A stretch of DNA of 64,000 nucleotides, taken from the NCBI GenBank assembly GCA_965279285.1, contig OZ257148.1, forward strand, positions 496,001 through 560,000, in the 5' to 3' direction. Made by a program: the position numbers and the translations under genes. Source of the DNA: G965279335 sp965279285. Lineage in GTDB: Bacteria > Pseudomonadota > Gammaproteobacteria > DSM-16500. Below the pieces are notes generated by a model, which was not told the DNA's origin, made no database searches, and saw nothing but the letters and a program-made list of their open reading frames with translations. Positions 42,985 to 52,999 of this stretch are shown piece after piece (the stretch's first letter is position 1; the number at the start of each line of letters is the position of its first letter).

Positions 42985-44488
42985 TCCCTTGAGCAAGTGG
43001 CAACGTCTCGCTCCAGTTAATCGTATTTGTTTGTCTACGCATATACGCTTTCCACGCATCTGAGCCCGCTTCTCGACCACCGCCCGTGTCTTTTTCTCCA
43101 CCAAATGCACCACCAATCTCAGCTCCCGATGTACCGATATTAATATTCGCTATACCACAATCACTGCCACATGCAGAAAGAAATATTTCTGCATGTTGCA
43201 AATTTTGTGTAAATAAAGCAGAAGATAATCCATGCTGCGAATGATTTTGCATTGCTATCGCATCTGCTAATGTTTTAAATTTCATAATATATAGAATGGG
43301 CCCAAACGTTTCACGTTGCACAACATCCCATTCATTATTTGCTTCTACTAATGTCGGCTCTACAAAATAGCCCGGCTGCATTAGTGCTTTACCGCCAAAT
43401 AAAATTTTTCCGCCCACCGTTTTAACTTCATCTATTGTGGCTAAATAATGAGTGACAGCCGCTTGATCTATCAAAGGCCCCATCAGATTTTTTTTATCTA
43501 AAGGATCACCTATTGTCACCTTTTCATATGCTTTAACTAATGAAGAAATTAATTTGTTATAAATACTTTCATGAATAAACAAACGCCGCGTACTCGTACA
43601 ACGCTGACCAGCAGTACCTACTGCACTAAAAGTAATTGCTGGAACAGCTAAAGCTAAATTCGCTGTTTCATCGACAATAACTGCATTATTCCCGCTTAAT
43701 TCTAATAATGTTTTACCCAAACGCTTAGCAACCATTTGACTGACGTCTCTTCCAACTACAGTAGAGCCAGTAAAAGAAATTAATTCAACGCGTTTATCAT
43801 TAACAAACTGTTTTACTAAATCATTTTTATCGGAAATAAATAATGAGAATATACCCGCTGGTAAGCCTTGCTTTTCCATAACTCTGTTACAAATTTTTTG
43901 TACCGCAATAGCACACAGCGGTGTTTTTGGTGATGGCTTCCACACCACGACATTACCCGCTATCGCTGCAATAAATGCATTCCAAGCCCATACAGCAACA
44001 GGAAAATTAAAGGCTGTAATCACTCCGACAACGCCTAATGGATGCCATTGCTCATACATGCGATGCTCTGGTCGTTCAGAGTGCATTGTCTTACCATATA
44101 ACATACGCGACTGGCCTACGGCTAAATCAGCTATATCTATCATTTCTTGAACCTCACCGTCGCCTTCTTGTTTTGATTTTCCCATTTCTAATGAAACTAA
44201 GCTGCCTAAACTGTCTTTATTTTTTCGTAATTCATCGCCAATTAAGCGCACAATTTCACCGCGCTTAGGGGCTGGTAAATTTCGCCAAGTTAAAAAAGCG
44301 GTTTGTGCTTGCTGAATGACTTGCTCATAATCCAGAGCTGAACAATTATAAACAGCAGCAATAGCGTTGCCATTCGTAGGATTATAAGAAATAATTTGTC
44401 CTTCGCTCGTCGTCGTTGCCCAGCTGTGCGCGTCTGAGCAGGCACCAAAATTTTTATCACTTAAATTAAGCGATTCTAATAAACTCAT
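42965..44488 (-). CDS. Aldehyde dehydrogenase (alpha-aminoadipate semialdehyde type)
   Basis: A 507-residue NAD-dependent aldehyde dehydrogenase of the ALDH7 (antiquitin/AASADH) type: FNFPVAVWAWNAFIAAIAGN, LELSGNNAVIVDE with the catalytic Glu, and GQRCTSTRRL with catalytic Cys297. Family members oxidise alpha-aminoadipate semialdehyde from lysine breakdown. The gene overlaps the upstream saccharopine-dehydrogenase gene by 4 nt, which strongly supports that role. Confidence 0.92.
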   Translation of the reverse strand: MSLLESLNLSDKNFGACSDAHSWATTTSEGQIISYNPTNGNAIAAVYNCSALDYEQVIQQAQTAFLTWRNLPAPKRGEIVRLIGDELRKNKDSLGSLVSLEMGKSKQEGDGEVQEMIDIADLAVGQSRMLYGKTMHSERPEHRMYEQWHPLGVVGVITAFNFPVAVWAWNAFIAAIAGNVVVWKPSPKTPLCAIAVQKICNRVMEKQGLPAGIFSLFISDKNDLVKQFVNDKRVELISFTGSTVVGRDVSQMVAKRLGKTLLELSGNNAVIVDETANLALAVPAITFSAVGTAGQRCTSTRRLFIHESIYNKLISSLVKAYEKVTIGDPLDKKNLMGPLIDQAAVTHYLATIDEVKTVGGKILFGGKALMQPGYFVEPTLVEANNEWDVVQRETFGPILYIMKFKTLADAIAMQNHSQHGLSSALFTQNLQHAEIFLSACGSDCGIANINIGTSGAEIGGAFGGEKDTGGGREAGSDAWKAYMRRQTNTINWSETLPLAQGIKFEIG

Positions 44489-45591
44489 ATTTTTTCCTTG
44501 GGCTGACGATAGTATTCACCAAATCGATTCTCTAATAGATCATCCAAAGAAAATTGTTCTTGCTTAACTAAACCACGATATTTTTCTGGATGAGTGAGCA
44601 CTAGATCTAATACAGCACATAATGCTGAAGCGGTTGTTAATTGAATAGCTGACCATAGCTGGCCATTAATTTTTTTCGGATAAAACTTTTTAACATAATT
44701 TTCTTCGGTATAAATATTATTTTGCATACCTGTCACTGACACATACACTAAAACAACATCTTGAATAGTCTTAGGTAAACAATTCTCTAAAATTTTCTTT
44801 AGTGTCGTTCTATCATCATTAAGCTTTAAGTCATTCATTAAAAAACGTATTTTTTCACCATGACCAGGATAACGGATTGTTTTATAAGTCAGTTGTTTGA
44901 CCTTACCTAAATAACTCATCGTTAAAGTACCGACTCCACCTGAAGTATTGAATGCTTCATAAGTCAAGCCATCAATTTTTATTTGTTCGACATCATCTAA
45001 TGGTAACAAGGTAACTTCTTCGCCATTCTCAATTCCATGACAATGATTCCCATACTCATTAATCAACCCATCGGTAGACCATGTTAAAGAATATTGTAAT
45101 GAATTACTGATATTCAGTGGTAATGCTCCTACGCGCATTTTAACAATATCTAAAGTAGAAAAATGCTGCATTAAATGATTCGCAACAATACTAATAAATC
45201 CTGGTGCTAAACCACATTGAGGAACAAAGACGCTGCTTATTTGTTGTGAGGATTCTATTGCTGCTTTCGCTGTGGCTGTATCTTCTGTCAAATCAAAATA
45301 ATTGATATTTAATTCTTTGGCTATTTTAATAATCGCAATGTTACAAAAATAAGGTAATGCAGAAACAATTGTAGTGATGGTATTTTTTTGCAAAAAATTG
45401 ATAATTTCTGCCGGCATTTCCGCATTTAATTTAATAAGCTCAAAGTGCGGCGTTTTGTCTGCTAACTGAGTTAACATGGGATGATCAATATTGATATCCG
45501 CAAGATAAACCTGATAATCATTTGCAGCAGCCAGTAATACTGAAATCAAGGAACCAATTTTACCTGCGCCTAGTACGAGCACACGATGCAT
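44485..45591 (-). CDS. Saccharopine dehydrogenase family protein
   Basis: A 368-residue Rossmann protein (VLVLGAGKIGSLISVLLA) of the saccharopine dehydrogenase family, with the family segments SVFVPQCGLAPGFISIVANH and TSGGVGTLTMSYLGKVKQLT. In eukaryotes and some bacteria this step turns saccharopine into glutamate and alpha-aminoadipate semialdehyde, the substrate of the co-encoded aldehyde dehydrogenase (4-nt overlap). No lysine-ketoglutarate reductase gene is in the window. A role in the reverse direction is possible. Confidence 0.88.
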   Translation of the reverse strand: MHRVLVLGAGKIGSLISVLLAAANDYQVYLADINIDHPMLTQLADKTPHFELIKLNAEMPAEIINFLQKNTITTIVSALPYFCNIAIIKIAKELNINYFDLTEDTATAKAAIESSQQISSVFVPQCGLAPGFISIVANHLMQHFSTLDIVKMRVGALPLNISNSLQYSLTWSTDGLINEYGNHCHGIENGEEVTLLPLDDVEQIKIDGLTYEAFNTSGGVGTLTMSYLGKVKQLTYKTIRYPGHGEKIRFLMNDLKLNDDRTTLKKILENCLPKTIQDVVLVYVSVTGMQNNIYTEENYVKKFYPKKINGQLWSAIQLTTASALCAVLDLVLTHPEKYRGLVKQEQFSLDDLLENRFGEYYRQPKEKI

Positions 45592-45636
45592 AATTCACTT
45601 CCTTTGCTGCTTACAAAATAGTGCTTCGCAACTCTC

Positions 45637-45670
45637 AGTCGATAGGGAGCGTACAAACGTAATACTTAAA
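45637..45670. repeat. Possible worn arm of the 152-bp element family
   Basis: The segment containing GATAGGGAGCGTAC and GTAATACTTAAA resembles one arm of the miniature elements (AGGGAGCGT...GTAGTACTT), but the loop and second arm are not present. It lies between two minus-strand genes. Confidence 0.3.
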
Positions 45671-45684
45671 CGTAGGCTACCGAC

Positions 45685-46458
45685 TTAGACAAACCCAGGC
45701 CCTTTATAAGCTTTATCAGCAAGGCTAGGATGAATAATGGCCCCCATGCCTTCTAGTGCTTCTTCTAAACTATCTCTTGCACCACTAACAACAATCCCAG
45801 AAAGAGTAAGACCCGCTTTTGACCCTGGAACAAATACATCTAGCAAATTAATAATATTTCCAGCATCATCATAAACTGCCATGCGTTTTACTCTTTCACT
45901 CTTATCTTCTTGATCACTTGCATTTAATTTTTTCGATAATTGTGGCTTTAATTCTTTAAAAACTAGATCAAGACCTGAATTTAACTCATTCATTTCTGCT
46001 TTGCTTAAGCTATCAGGATCTTCAATAAATTTTAACGCTAGCGTTGTTAAATTAGGTAAAAAATCTTTGCCTAGTTTTTTTTCTAGCTCAGGATTATTTT
46101 TTAACATCTTCATCGTGTCTAATACCATTTTTAACGCATTGACCGGAAGATTTTTTTTATCTACGCTGTTTCCACACTCTCTTATACATTTAAATAATTT
46201 TTCACAAAAATCGGTTAAAAATTCTTTACTATATTTTTCTTGAAATTGCGGATCAGCAACAATTTGCATTAGCATTTTTAACGACTGTGCAACTTCTAAT
46301 TCCAATCCTTTGCCCTCTTTATTAGAAGGAATCATTTGTTTTGCAGCTTTAATTATTTCACTTAACTGATCTTCGGGTAATACACTATTAGTTTGAGCTT
46401 TAGTTAACTGTTGCAAAACTTGTTCAATTTCTTCTGGACGTAAATAATGTTGAGCCAT
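45685..46458 (-). CDS. Unknown helical cytoplasmic protein
   Basis: A 257-residue acidic/lysine-rich helical protein without signal peptide or membrane segments. It has short helix repeats (LRPEEIEQVLQQLTKAQTNS; LKMVLDTMKMLKNNPELEKK; LTTLALKFIEDPDSLSKAEM) and a glycine-rich C terminus (GSKAGLTLSGIVVSGARDSL). Ribosome site AGGAG lies ~8 nt upstream. Stand-alone gene between the lysine pair and priA. I do not recognise it; helical orphan proteins in such genomes are sometimes effectors. Confidence 0.75.
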   Translation of the reverse strand: MAQHYLRPEEIEQVLQQLTKAQTNSVLPEDQLSEIIKAAKQMIPSNKEGKGLELEVAQSLKMLMQIVADPQFQEKYSKEFLTDFCEKLFKCIRECGNSVDKKNLPVNALKMVLDTMKMLKNNPELEKKLGKDFLPNLTTLALKFIEDPDSLSKAEMNELNSGLDLVFKELKPQLSKKLNASDQEDKSERVKRMAVYDDAGNIINLLDVFVPGSKAGLTLSGIVVSGARDSLEEALEGMGAIIHPSLADKAYKGPGFV

Positions 46459-46575
46459 TTAGCAATTCTCCTAATAGTTATTACAATATGACTAGCTTAT
46501 AAACATCTTAACATATTCTGCAACAAACTGAGAAGACCACTTGTCTCACCTGCCTATTTGCATTACATTCTGGGC

Positions 46576-48762
46576 ATGAAAACCTTGCGAATTGCTGTGC
46601 CTGTTCCTTTAAGGCAACTCTTTGATTATACACACTCGGCCCCCAGCCCAGAATCACTTACGCCTGGAATCCGCGTTCGTGTACCTTTTCAAAATAGAGA
46701 ATTAGTGGGTATGCTGGTGGAAACACCCACCGAGGAAAGTTTATTTCAGGCCAAATTAAAACCAATTATTGCAATAATTGATCAAGAACCCGTTATCACA
46801 GAAGACATCTTGCAACTTTGTCGCTGGGCAGCAGATTATTATCACTTTCCACTGGGTGAAGTTATTTTTCATGCTTTACCACGCTTATTGCGCCTAGGCA
46901 AACCAGCACATTATAACCAAGAGAGTTATTATCAATTAACTACCGAGGGTCTTACTCTCGATTTGGAAACGCTAAGTCGTTCACCCCGACAAATTGAATT
47001 ACTTAAATTCCTTAAATTGCATCCCGAGGGCTTAACCGCAAAACAACTTCGCTTGCAACAGTTTCCTGCCTCTCTGCTTAAGGTATTACTCAATAAAAAT
47101 TATGTCGCGCCCTATAATCCTACTCAAGCCATTACTCAAAATATATTACAAGCTGCTCAAGAACTTAATTCAGAACAATCTTTTGCACTTAAAGCGATTC
47201 AAGCAGCTAACCAACAATTTCAAGTTTTTTTATTAAATGGAATTACTGGCAGTGGCAAAACAGAAATTTATTTACAAGCTATTGCTGATATCTTACCACT
47301 CGGTCAACAAGCTTTAGTATTAGTTCCTGAAATTGGTTTAACGCCACAAACTATTCAACGTTTTCAAGCACGCTTTTCCGTGCCTATTGTTGCTCTACAC
47401 TCTGGCTTAAGTGAAAAAGAACGTTTAAATGCTTGGCTTGCCGCAAAAAATGGCGATGCAAAAATTGTTATTGGTACGCGCTCAGCGATATTTTCTCCTT
47501 TTGCTAATTTGGGTTTAATTGTCATCGATGAAGAACATGATTTATCTTTTAAGCAACAAGAGGGTTTGCGTTATCATGCTCGCGATTTAGCTATTATGCG
47601 CGCACATTTTAAAAAAATCCCTATTATTTTAGGAACTGCAACACCTGCTCTTGAAACATTACAAAATGCTTTGCGTGGCACCTACCAACATTTACATTTA
47701 CATAAACGCGCAGGCAATGCTGTACTTCCTGAGTTTAAAATTTTAGATATCCGTAAAACCCCTTTAGAACAAGGCTTATCACCTAGTTTGCTAACCACAA
47801 TAAAACAACATATTGATAATGGCAATCAAGTCATGTTGTTTTTAAATCGTCGTGGATTTTCACCGGTTCTTATGTGTCATAGTTGCGGTTGGCTTGTTGT
47901 TTGTAAACGCTGTGATGCGCGAATGACTTTTCATCAAACGCCTTCGTATTTACATTGCCACCATTGTGATAGTCGACGCGCTATTCCAACATGTTGTGAA
48001 GCATGTCGAGAAAAAAATCTTACGCCGATTGGTCTAGGAACAGAAAGACTCGAAACTATTTTACAAAAACATTTTCCACTCACACCGATTGCTCGTATCG
48101 ATAGAGACAGTACGCAACGAAAAGGATCGATAGAAAAACTATTAACAAAAATTCAAGCGGGTGAATATCAAATTCTTATTGGTACTCAAATGTTAGCTAA
48201 AGGTCATCATTTTCCTAATGTGACTTTAGTTGCGATTGTCGATGCGGATAGTGGATTTTTTAGCTCTGATTTTCGTGCACTAGAACGAATGGGGCAATTG
48301 ATACTGCAAGTTTCAGGGCGCGCAGGACGCGCTGAAAAAAAAGGCACTGTGGTAATTCAAACGCATCACCCCGACCATCCGCTACTTCATCAACTTATTC
48401 ACGAAACGTATCATCAATTTGCGCTCTCGTTACTCCAAGAACGTAAGCTTGCTTTACTTCCACCTTTCCAATTTTTTGCCTTATTTCGTGCAGAGGCCCA
48501 TGATCCTAATCAAGCACATGATTTTTTAAAAGAAATAAAAAATCTAGCTAATTTAAATAGCTCAGCTATCCAACTTTTAGGGCCTATTTCTGCACCCATG
48601 CCTAAACGCGCTGGTCAACATCGTACGCAGCTTTTATTACAAGCTAAACATCGCCCTACACTACAAGATTTCTTAAAAAATCTATTACCCGAAATTGAAA
48701 AAATTCGCGGAAAACAAAAAGTCCGCTGGTCACTCGATGTAGATCCGCTTGAAATGATCTAA
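46576..48762 (+). CDS. priA: Primosomal protein N' (replication restart helicase)
   Basis: PriA is a 3'-5' superfamily 2 helicase that restarts collapsed forks. The 728-residue product has Walker A GITGSGKTEIY, DEEH (VIDEEHDLSFKQQEG), helicase motifs VSGRAGRAEKKG, and the cysteine pairs of the zinc site (CHSCGWLVVCKRC, CHHC, CCEAC). The start at 46576 (MKTLRIAVPVPLRQLFDY) matches the family; a TTG at 46558 would add six residues. tRNA-Leu follows 30 bp downstream. Confidence 0.97.
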   Translation: MKTLRIAVPVPLRQLFDYTHSAPSPESLTPGIRVRVPFQNRELVGMLVETPTEESLFQAKLKPIIAIIDQEPVITEDILQLCRWAADYYHFPLGEVIFHALPRLLRLGKPAHYNQESYYQLTTEGLTLDLETLSRSPRQIELLKFLKLHPEGLTAKQLRLQQFPASLLKVLLNKNYVAPYNPTQAITQNILQAAQELNSEQSFALKAIQAANQQFQVFLLNGITGSGKTEIYLQAIADILPLGQQALVLVPEIGLTPQTIQRFQARFSVPIVALHSGLSEKERLNAWLAAKNGDAKIVIGTRSAIFSPFANLGLIVIDEEHDLSFKQQEGLRYHARDLAIMRAHFKKIPIILGTATPALETLQNALRGTYQHLHLHKRAGNAVLPEFKILDIRKTPLEQGLSPSLLTTIKQHIDNGNQVMLFLNRRGFSPVLMCHSCGWLVVCKRCDARMTFHQTPSYLHCHHCDSRRAIPTCCEACREKNLTPIGLGTERLETILQKHFPLTPIARIDRDSTQRKGSIEKLLTKIQAGEYQILIGTQMLAKGHHFPNVTLVAIVDADSGFFSSDFRALERMGQLILQVSGRAGRAEKKGTVVIQTHHPDHPLLHQLIHETYHQFALSLLQERKLALLPPFQFFALFRAEAHDPNQAHDFLKEIKNLANLNSSAIQLLGPISAPMPKRAGQHRTQLLLQAKHRPTLQDFLKNLLPEIEKIRGKQKVRWSLDVDPLEMI

Positions 48763-48792
48763 TTCTCTGTTATACTGCTGGCTGTTTTATTT

Positions 48793-48876
48793 GCCGGGGT
48801 GGTGGAACTGGTAGACGCGCCGGACTCAAAATCCGGTGGTGGCAACACCGTGTCGGTTCGATTCCGACCCTCGGTA
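48793..48876 (+). tRNA. tRNA-Leu (CAA anticodon)
   Basis: Class II tRNA with GCCGGGG acceptor, anticodon arm CCGGA-CTCAAAA-TCCGG (anticodon CAA), a long variable arm (GGTGGTGGCAACACCG) and T arm GTCGGTTCGATTCCGAC. CCA is not encoded. A weak hairpin/T-run (GTACTTTTTTAAGTAC) follows as terminator. Confidence 0.93.
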
Positions 48877-48898
48877 CTTTTTTAAGTACATCAATTTA

Positions 48899-50635
48899 TT
48901 ATACTGAAGCACTAATACTAAAAAACACCCGTGGCAAACTACCATTACCAATCTGTTCTAAAGCAGCTACTTTTTTCGACAATGGCTGAGTCCACATTAG
49001 ATTTCCTGAAACAAACTTCGACATGCTAAAACGAATTCCGGCACCCGTCGATGTTGCATCTTGTTTTGTTGTGGGCCCTTGCACGTTTCTTAAATTCCAA
49101 CTTTCACCCGCATCATAAAAAACATAAATCTGAGCGGCTTGTAAAAACCAACGGCTAGGAGCAACACTTAAACGCAGCTCTAAACTACCGGCTGCGCCTC
49201 TGTCACCAATGATTTCTGCTGGATCGTAACCCCGACCTAATTGACTACCACCAAAACCAAATTGTTCTGATGCCAGCAAGGGCTGAAATGCATATTGTCC
49301 CTTCACTAAACCATACAGTGAAAATTTCCAAAATAATTGTTGTAGCCGTGTTGCTTGTAAAGTTACCCGCGTATACTTCGTTGTTGCGCCAAAACGCGAC
49401 GTCGTAAATGACTCAGCATTTGTAGTGCCGCCCAAAACTGGAATACCTTGAATCAAACTAGCTGATATGACATTTGAACCTAAAAAACGATCAGCAAAAT
49501 TATAAGTCCCGCCGATTCTTAGTGATCGCACGCGATCGCTATATAACAAAAATAATCCATTGAACTGGGTTGTTCTACTATTTAAATAATTATAAGCACC
49601 TTCAAGCGTCAAATTAGCTGATCGTGAACGAATAGCCGGATAACGCACAACTGCATTATAGTTAGTTGCATTACCTACGACATCCAAGGGTGCCAAAGTA
49701 AATTGCGGATTAGTCTGAGCTTGGTTACCGTCAAAAGCTACCCGCCAGCCTTTTGTGCCCAGAGGCATTTCATAATTTAAATCTTTATACTTTAATTCAT
49801 TACTTTGAACTGTATTTACATAGGTAATACGCGTTACATCCCCAGAAAGAAATAGCGAATTTCCTTGAATATTTGCTGTATATTCTTGCGGGCCAATATA
49901 ACGTGTACCATAATTATCATATGATAAATACGCATTAACTAATTGCGACTGCGTTGATAAATTCAGATCTGATGCTCCGGTTTCAGTTTTTGACGGCTCC
50001 AAAATAGCTCGTGTTTGCCCGCCAGGAACTTCATTTGCAAGAAATAATTCATACTCCATGTCTTTAATTTGTAAAGGCCTAGACTGAGTAATTCTGTTTC
50101 CATAAGCCGCAACTAATGCTCGAGAACCTTTTGGAGTTCCAATAACATTCGCACGATCAATATAACCTTCAATAATTCTAATCTGTACAACACCACTTTT
50201 TACATGTTGAGGAGGAATGACTGCGCGCGATAAAATATAACCATTATTGCGATAATAATTTGTTAAGCTTTGAACAATATCTTGTAATTGTGCCACCGTA
50301 ATTGTTTTATTTAATTTATCTTGATAAAGAGAAAGCAAAACTTTATCAGAATAAACATGATTACCTTCTAAAATAATTTTTGTGAGCTTAAATTTTAATT
50401 TGCTTGCTTCCGGCCCTAAAGCACTAGGAGGTTGAGCGCTAGGACGATTTAATGGCTGAAGTGCTTCAGGGGTTGGCGACGTCACTGGTTGCACATAAGG
50501 ACCAATAACACTGGGATTAACACTGCTTGGAACTTCTGATTTAGGCGTAGGAACTGCAGCTAAAATCTCTTGACCACAAACCAACAGCGATAAAAAAATG
50601 ATTGTATTTCTTATAATAATCCCTTTTTTAAACAT
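48899..50635 (-). CDS. Two-partner secretion outer-membrane transporter (TpsB)
   Basis: ShlB/FhaC/HecB-type transporter of 578 residues. After a signal peptide and a Pro-rich stretch (~25-75) come POTRA domains (FKLTKIILEGNHVYSDKVLL, IRIIEGYIDRANV) and a C-terminal 16-strand barrel with the lid-lock motif region (YDAGESWNLRN). TpsB proteins export a large partner exoprotein (TpsA) across the outer membrane. No TpsA gene is in the window. The gene is divergent from the CHASE2 cyclase with 78 bp between the starts. Confidence 0.93.
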   Translation of the reverse strand: MFKKGIIIRNTIIFLSLLVCGQEILAAVPTPKSEVPSSVNPSVIGPYVQPVTSPTPEALQPLNRPSAQPPSALGPEASKLKFKLTKIILEGNHVYSDKVLLSLYQDKLNKTITVAQLQDIVQSLTNYYRNNGYILSRAVIPPQHVKSGVVQIRIIEGYIDRANVIGTPKGSRALVAAYGNRITQSRPLQIKDMEYELFLANEVPGGQTRAILEPSKTETGASDLNLSTQSQLVNAYLSYDNYGTRYIGPQEYTANIQGNSLFLSGDVTRITYVNTVQSNELKYKDLNYEMPLGTKGWRVAFDGNQAQTNPQFTLAPLDVVGNATNYNAVVRYPAIRSRSANLTLEGAYNYLNSRTTQFNGLFLLYSDRVRSLRIGGTYNFADRFLGSNVISASLIQGIPVLGGTTNAESFTTSRFGATTKYTRVTLQATRLQQLFWKFSLYGLVKGQYAFQPLLASEQFGFGGSQLGRGYDPAEIIGDRGAAGSLELRLSVAPSRWFLQAAQIYVFYDAGESWNLRNVQGPTTKQDATSTGAGIRFSMSKFVSGNLMWTQPLSKKVAALEQIGNGSLPRVFFSISASV

Positions 50636-50713
50636 TTTTAGTCCCTATACAATTTAATTATTCGCGTATTATAACTACACCTCGAGCTAAAATATACTCT
50701 ATAATATAACTTA

Positions 50714-52918
50714 ATGAACAAACACATACCTATATTTATCAGCCTGTTAATCCTGGCATTTGCCACATGGATTCAGCTCACTACTTTTGCCCCAATACGC
50801 TCCACTTTAGGCCGATTTGAAAATATTTCCTACGATTTACAATTAAGAACGAAAGTTTTTACTCAAGCCCCTATTACCAACAGCCCAGTAGTGATCGTTG
50901 ATATTGATGATGATAGCCTTAGTAAAGAAGGCCGTTGGCCATGGTCGCGCTCAAAACTAGCCGATTTAGTTCAACACTTAAAAGCTGATGGCGCGGTTGT
51001 GCTCGCCTTTGATATTCTTTTTGCCGAAAAAGAAGATAATATCGTTAGTAGCATGCTGGATAAACTAGAAAAACAATCATTAAAAACAATAGAGCTAGAT
51101 TCACTATTAAAAAAAATAGAACCTTTATTTGATGAAGATAAAAAATTAGCTGACAGCCTAAAAGATATTGATGTCACTCTAGGAATTACCTTTATTCCAC
51201 GCAACTCTACCCAAGGCACAATATCTCCACCTTTACTCACTCTTCGTACTCCTACTGAAAAACATTTAGGCTTTGTCTCCATGCCTGGCTATATTAGCAA
51301 TATTAAAGAATTACAATTGACCGCAAAAAACTCGGCATTTATTAATGTCTTTCCTGACCCAGATGGTGTTATTCGACGAGTACCCTTATTTATACGCTAT
51401 CAAGACGGTCTCTATCCATCACTTGCACTCGATGCAGTACATTTATTTTTATTTGCGCCAGTTAATTGGGTGACTGGAAAATACAATGATTCAACTCGCC
51501 TAGAAGGCATTCAAGTAGGAGATCATCTCATCCCTACTGATACGAATGCTCAGGCTATGATTCCATTTGTTGGACCTAGTTATACATTACCTTTTTTTTC
51601 TGCCACCCAAATTTTACATGATAAAATCCCCACCAATGCTCTCCAAGGAAAAATTGTTTTTGTCGGTTCTTCGGCAACAGGCTTAGGTGATATTCATGCA
51701 ACTGCAATTCAAAGCGTGTATCCAGGTATTGAAGTTCAAGCATCCATCGCTTACGGCATTTTAACCAATTCATTTTCTTTTCGACCAGAGTGGGCATTAG
51801 GTGCTGAAGTATTTTTAACACTGACTTTAGGCCTGTTGTGGGTTTTTATTCTTCCCTATTTTGGTCCGCGAATGCTAGGAGTTTTAATTATTTTTATTCC
51901 TGCCATGCTCATTTTTATCAACAACTGGGTTTGGAATAAAACCGGCTTAATTATTATTATTCTTATTCCTATCCTCTTACCTATTATTATTGCCATTATA
52001 AATATTTTGTATGGCTATTTATTTGAAACGCGACGTCGAGAACAAATAAAAGAAATGTTTGGCCAATACGTCCCAGAAAAACACATTGATCAAATGCTTA
52101 AAACGTCAGGAAAAAATTACGGCCTACTCGGTGAAGACAGAGAAATGACCGTTTTATTTGCGGATATCCGCAGTTTTACTACTATTTCAGAACCTTTGTC
52201 CGCAACACAATTAAAAGATTTATTAAATGCTTTTTTTACTCCGATGACAGAAATTATATTTACTCATCATGGCACCATTGATAAGTATGTGGGTGATATG
52301 ATTATGGCTTTTTGGGGCGCACCACTTAAAGATGAGTTGCATGCTCAACACGCTATTACTGCGGCGCTAGAAATGCAAATAGCCGTAAAAAAATTGCATG
52401 CTGAGTTTGCCCTCCGTGACTGGCCAGAAATTAATATTGGCATTGGTTTAAATACTGGCATCATGAGTGTTGGTGACATGGGCTCTAAGTTTCGACGCAA
52501 TTATACTGTGCTAGGTGATGCAGTTAACTTAGCATCCCGTGCTGAAGGATTAACTAAGTTTTATGGCGTTAATCTTATCGTCACCCAAAATACACAACAA
52601 GGGCAAAAAGATTTTGTTTTTCGGCAACTTGATAAAGTGAAAGTAAAAGGTAAAAAAACCGGCGTTGCCATCTATGAAGCTATTTGTAAACACGAAGAAC
52701 TAACACCCACATTAAAACAAGAATTAGATCTAAGCCAGCAAGCGCTTGATTATTATTTTCTTCAACAATGGCAGCAAGCTGAAGAAATATTCATCCAACT
52801 TAGTATGCTTCATCCTGAAACAAAACTTTATACCTTATATTTAAATCGTATCACTAATTTTAAGCTCAATTCTCCACCCGCTGAATGGGATGGAGTGTTT
52901 ATTCATACCTCAAAGTAA
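50714..52918 (+). CDS. CHASE2-domain adenylate/guanylate cyclase
   Basis: A 734-residue membrane protein. An N-terminal membrane anchor and the extracytoplasmic CHASE2 sensor (~30-350, VVIVDIDDDSLSKEGRWPWS) precede three membrane segments (~360-430), then a class III nucleotide cyclase (TVLFADIRSFTTISEPLS, KYVGDMIMAFWGAP, GIGLNTGIMSVGDMGSKFRR). The metal-binding Asp residues are present, and the substrate-determining Lys/Asp positions were not checked. It probably makes cAMP. Its TAA stop is the first part of the hairpin element starting at 52915. Clusters of CHASE2 cyclase, FecR protein and TpsB are known in other bacteria. Confidence 0.93.
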   Translation: MNKHIPIFISLLILAFATWIQLTTFAPIRSTLGRFENISYDLQLRTKVFTQAPITNSPVVIVDIDDDSLSKEGRWPWSRSKLADLVQHLKADGAVVLAFDILFAEKEDNIVSSMLDKLEKQSLKTIELDSLLKKIEPLFDEDKKLADSLKDIDVTLGITFIPRNSTQGTISPPLLTLRTPTEKHLGFVSMPGYISNIKELQLTAKNSAFINVFPDPDGVIRRVPLFIRYQDGLYPSLALDAVHLFLFAPVNWVTGKYNDSTRLEGIQVGDHLIPTDTNAQAMIPFVGPSYTLPFFSATQILHDKIPTNALQGKIVFVGSSATGLGDIHATAIQSVYPGIEVQASIAYGILTNSFSFRPEWALGAEVFLTLTLGLLWVFILPYFGPRMLGVLIIFIPAMLIFINNWVWNKTGLIIIILIPILLPIIIAIINILYGYLFETRRREQIKEMFGQYVPEKHIDQMLKTSGKNYGLLGEDREMTVLFADIRSFTTISEPLSATQLKDLLNAFFTPMTEIIFTHHGTIDKYVGDMIMAFWGAPLKDELHAQHAITAALEMQIAVKKLHAEFALRDWPEINIGIGLNTGIMSVGDMGSKFRRNYTVLGDAVNLASRAEGLTKFYGVNLIVTQNTQQGQKDFVFRQLDKVKVKGKKTGVAIYEAICKHEELTPTLKQELDLSQQALDYYFLQQWQQAEEIFIQLSMLHPETKLYTLYLNRITNFKLNSPPAEWDGVFIHTSK

Positions 52919-52970
52919 CTATTCAGCAGCTAAAGAGTTTGGTGGGCACGCTGCGCTTTGCCCACCCTAC
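52915..52970. repeat. Half hairpin element, GGTGGGC class
   Basis: Left end GTAACTATTCAGC (52915) and one GGTGGGC unit at 52939-52970, then lost. It lies between the convergent cyclase and FecR genes and its GTAA provides the cyclase stop codon. Confidence 0.8.
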
Positions 52971-52999
52971 ATTAATTATTTAGTGACAACCAATATGTA

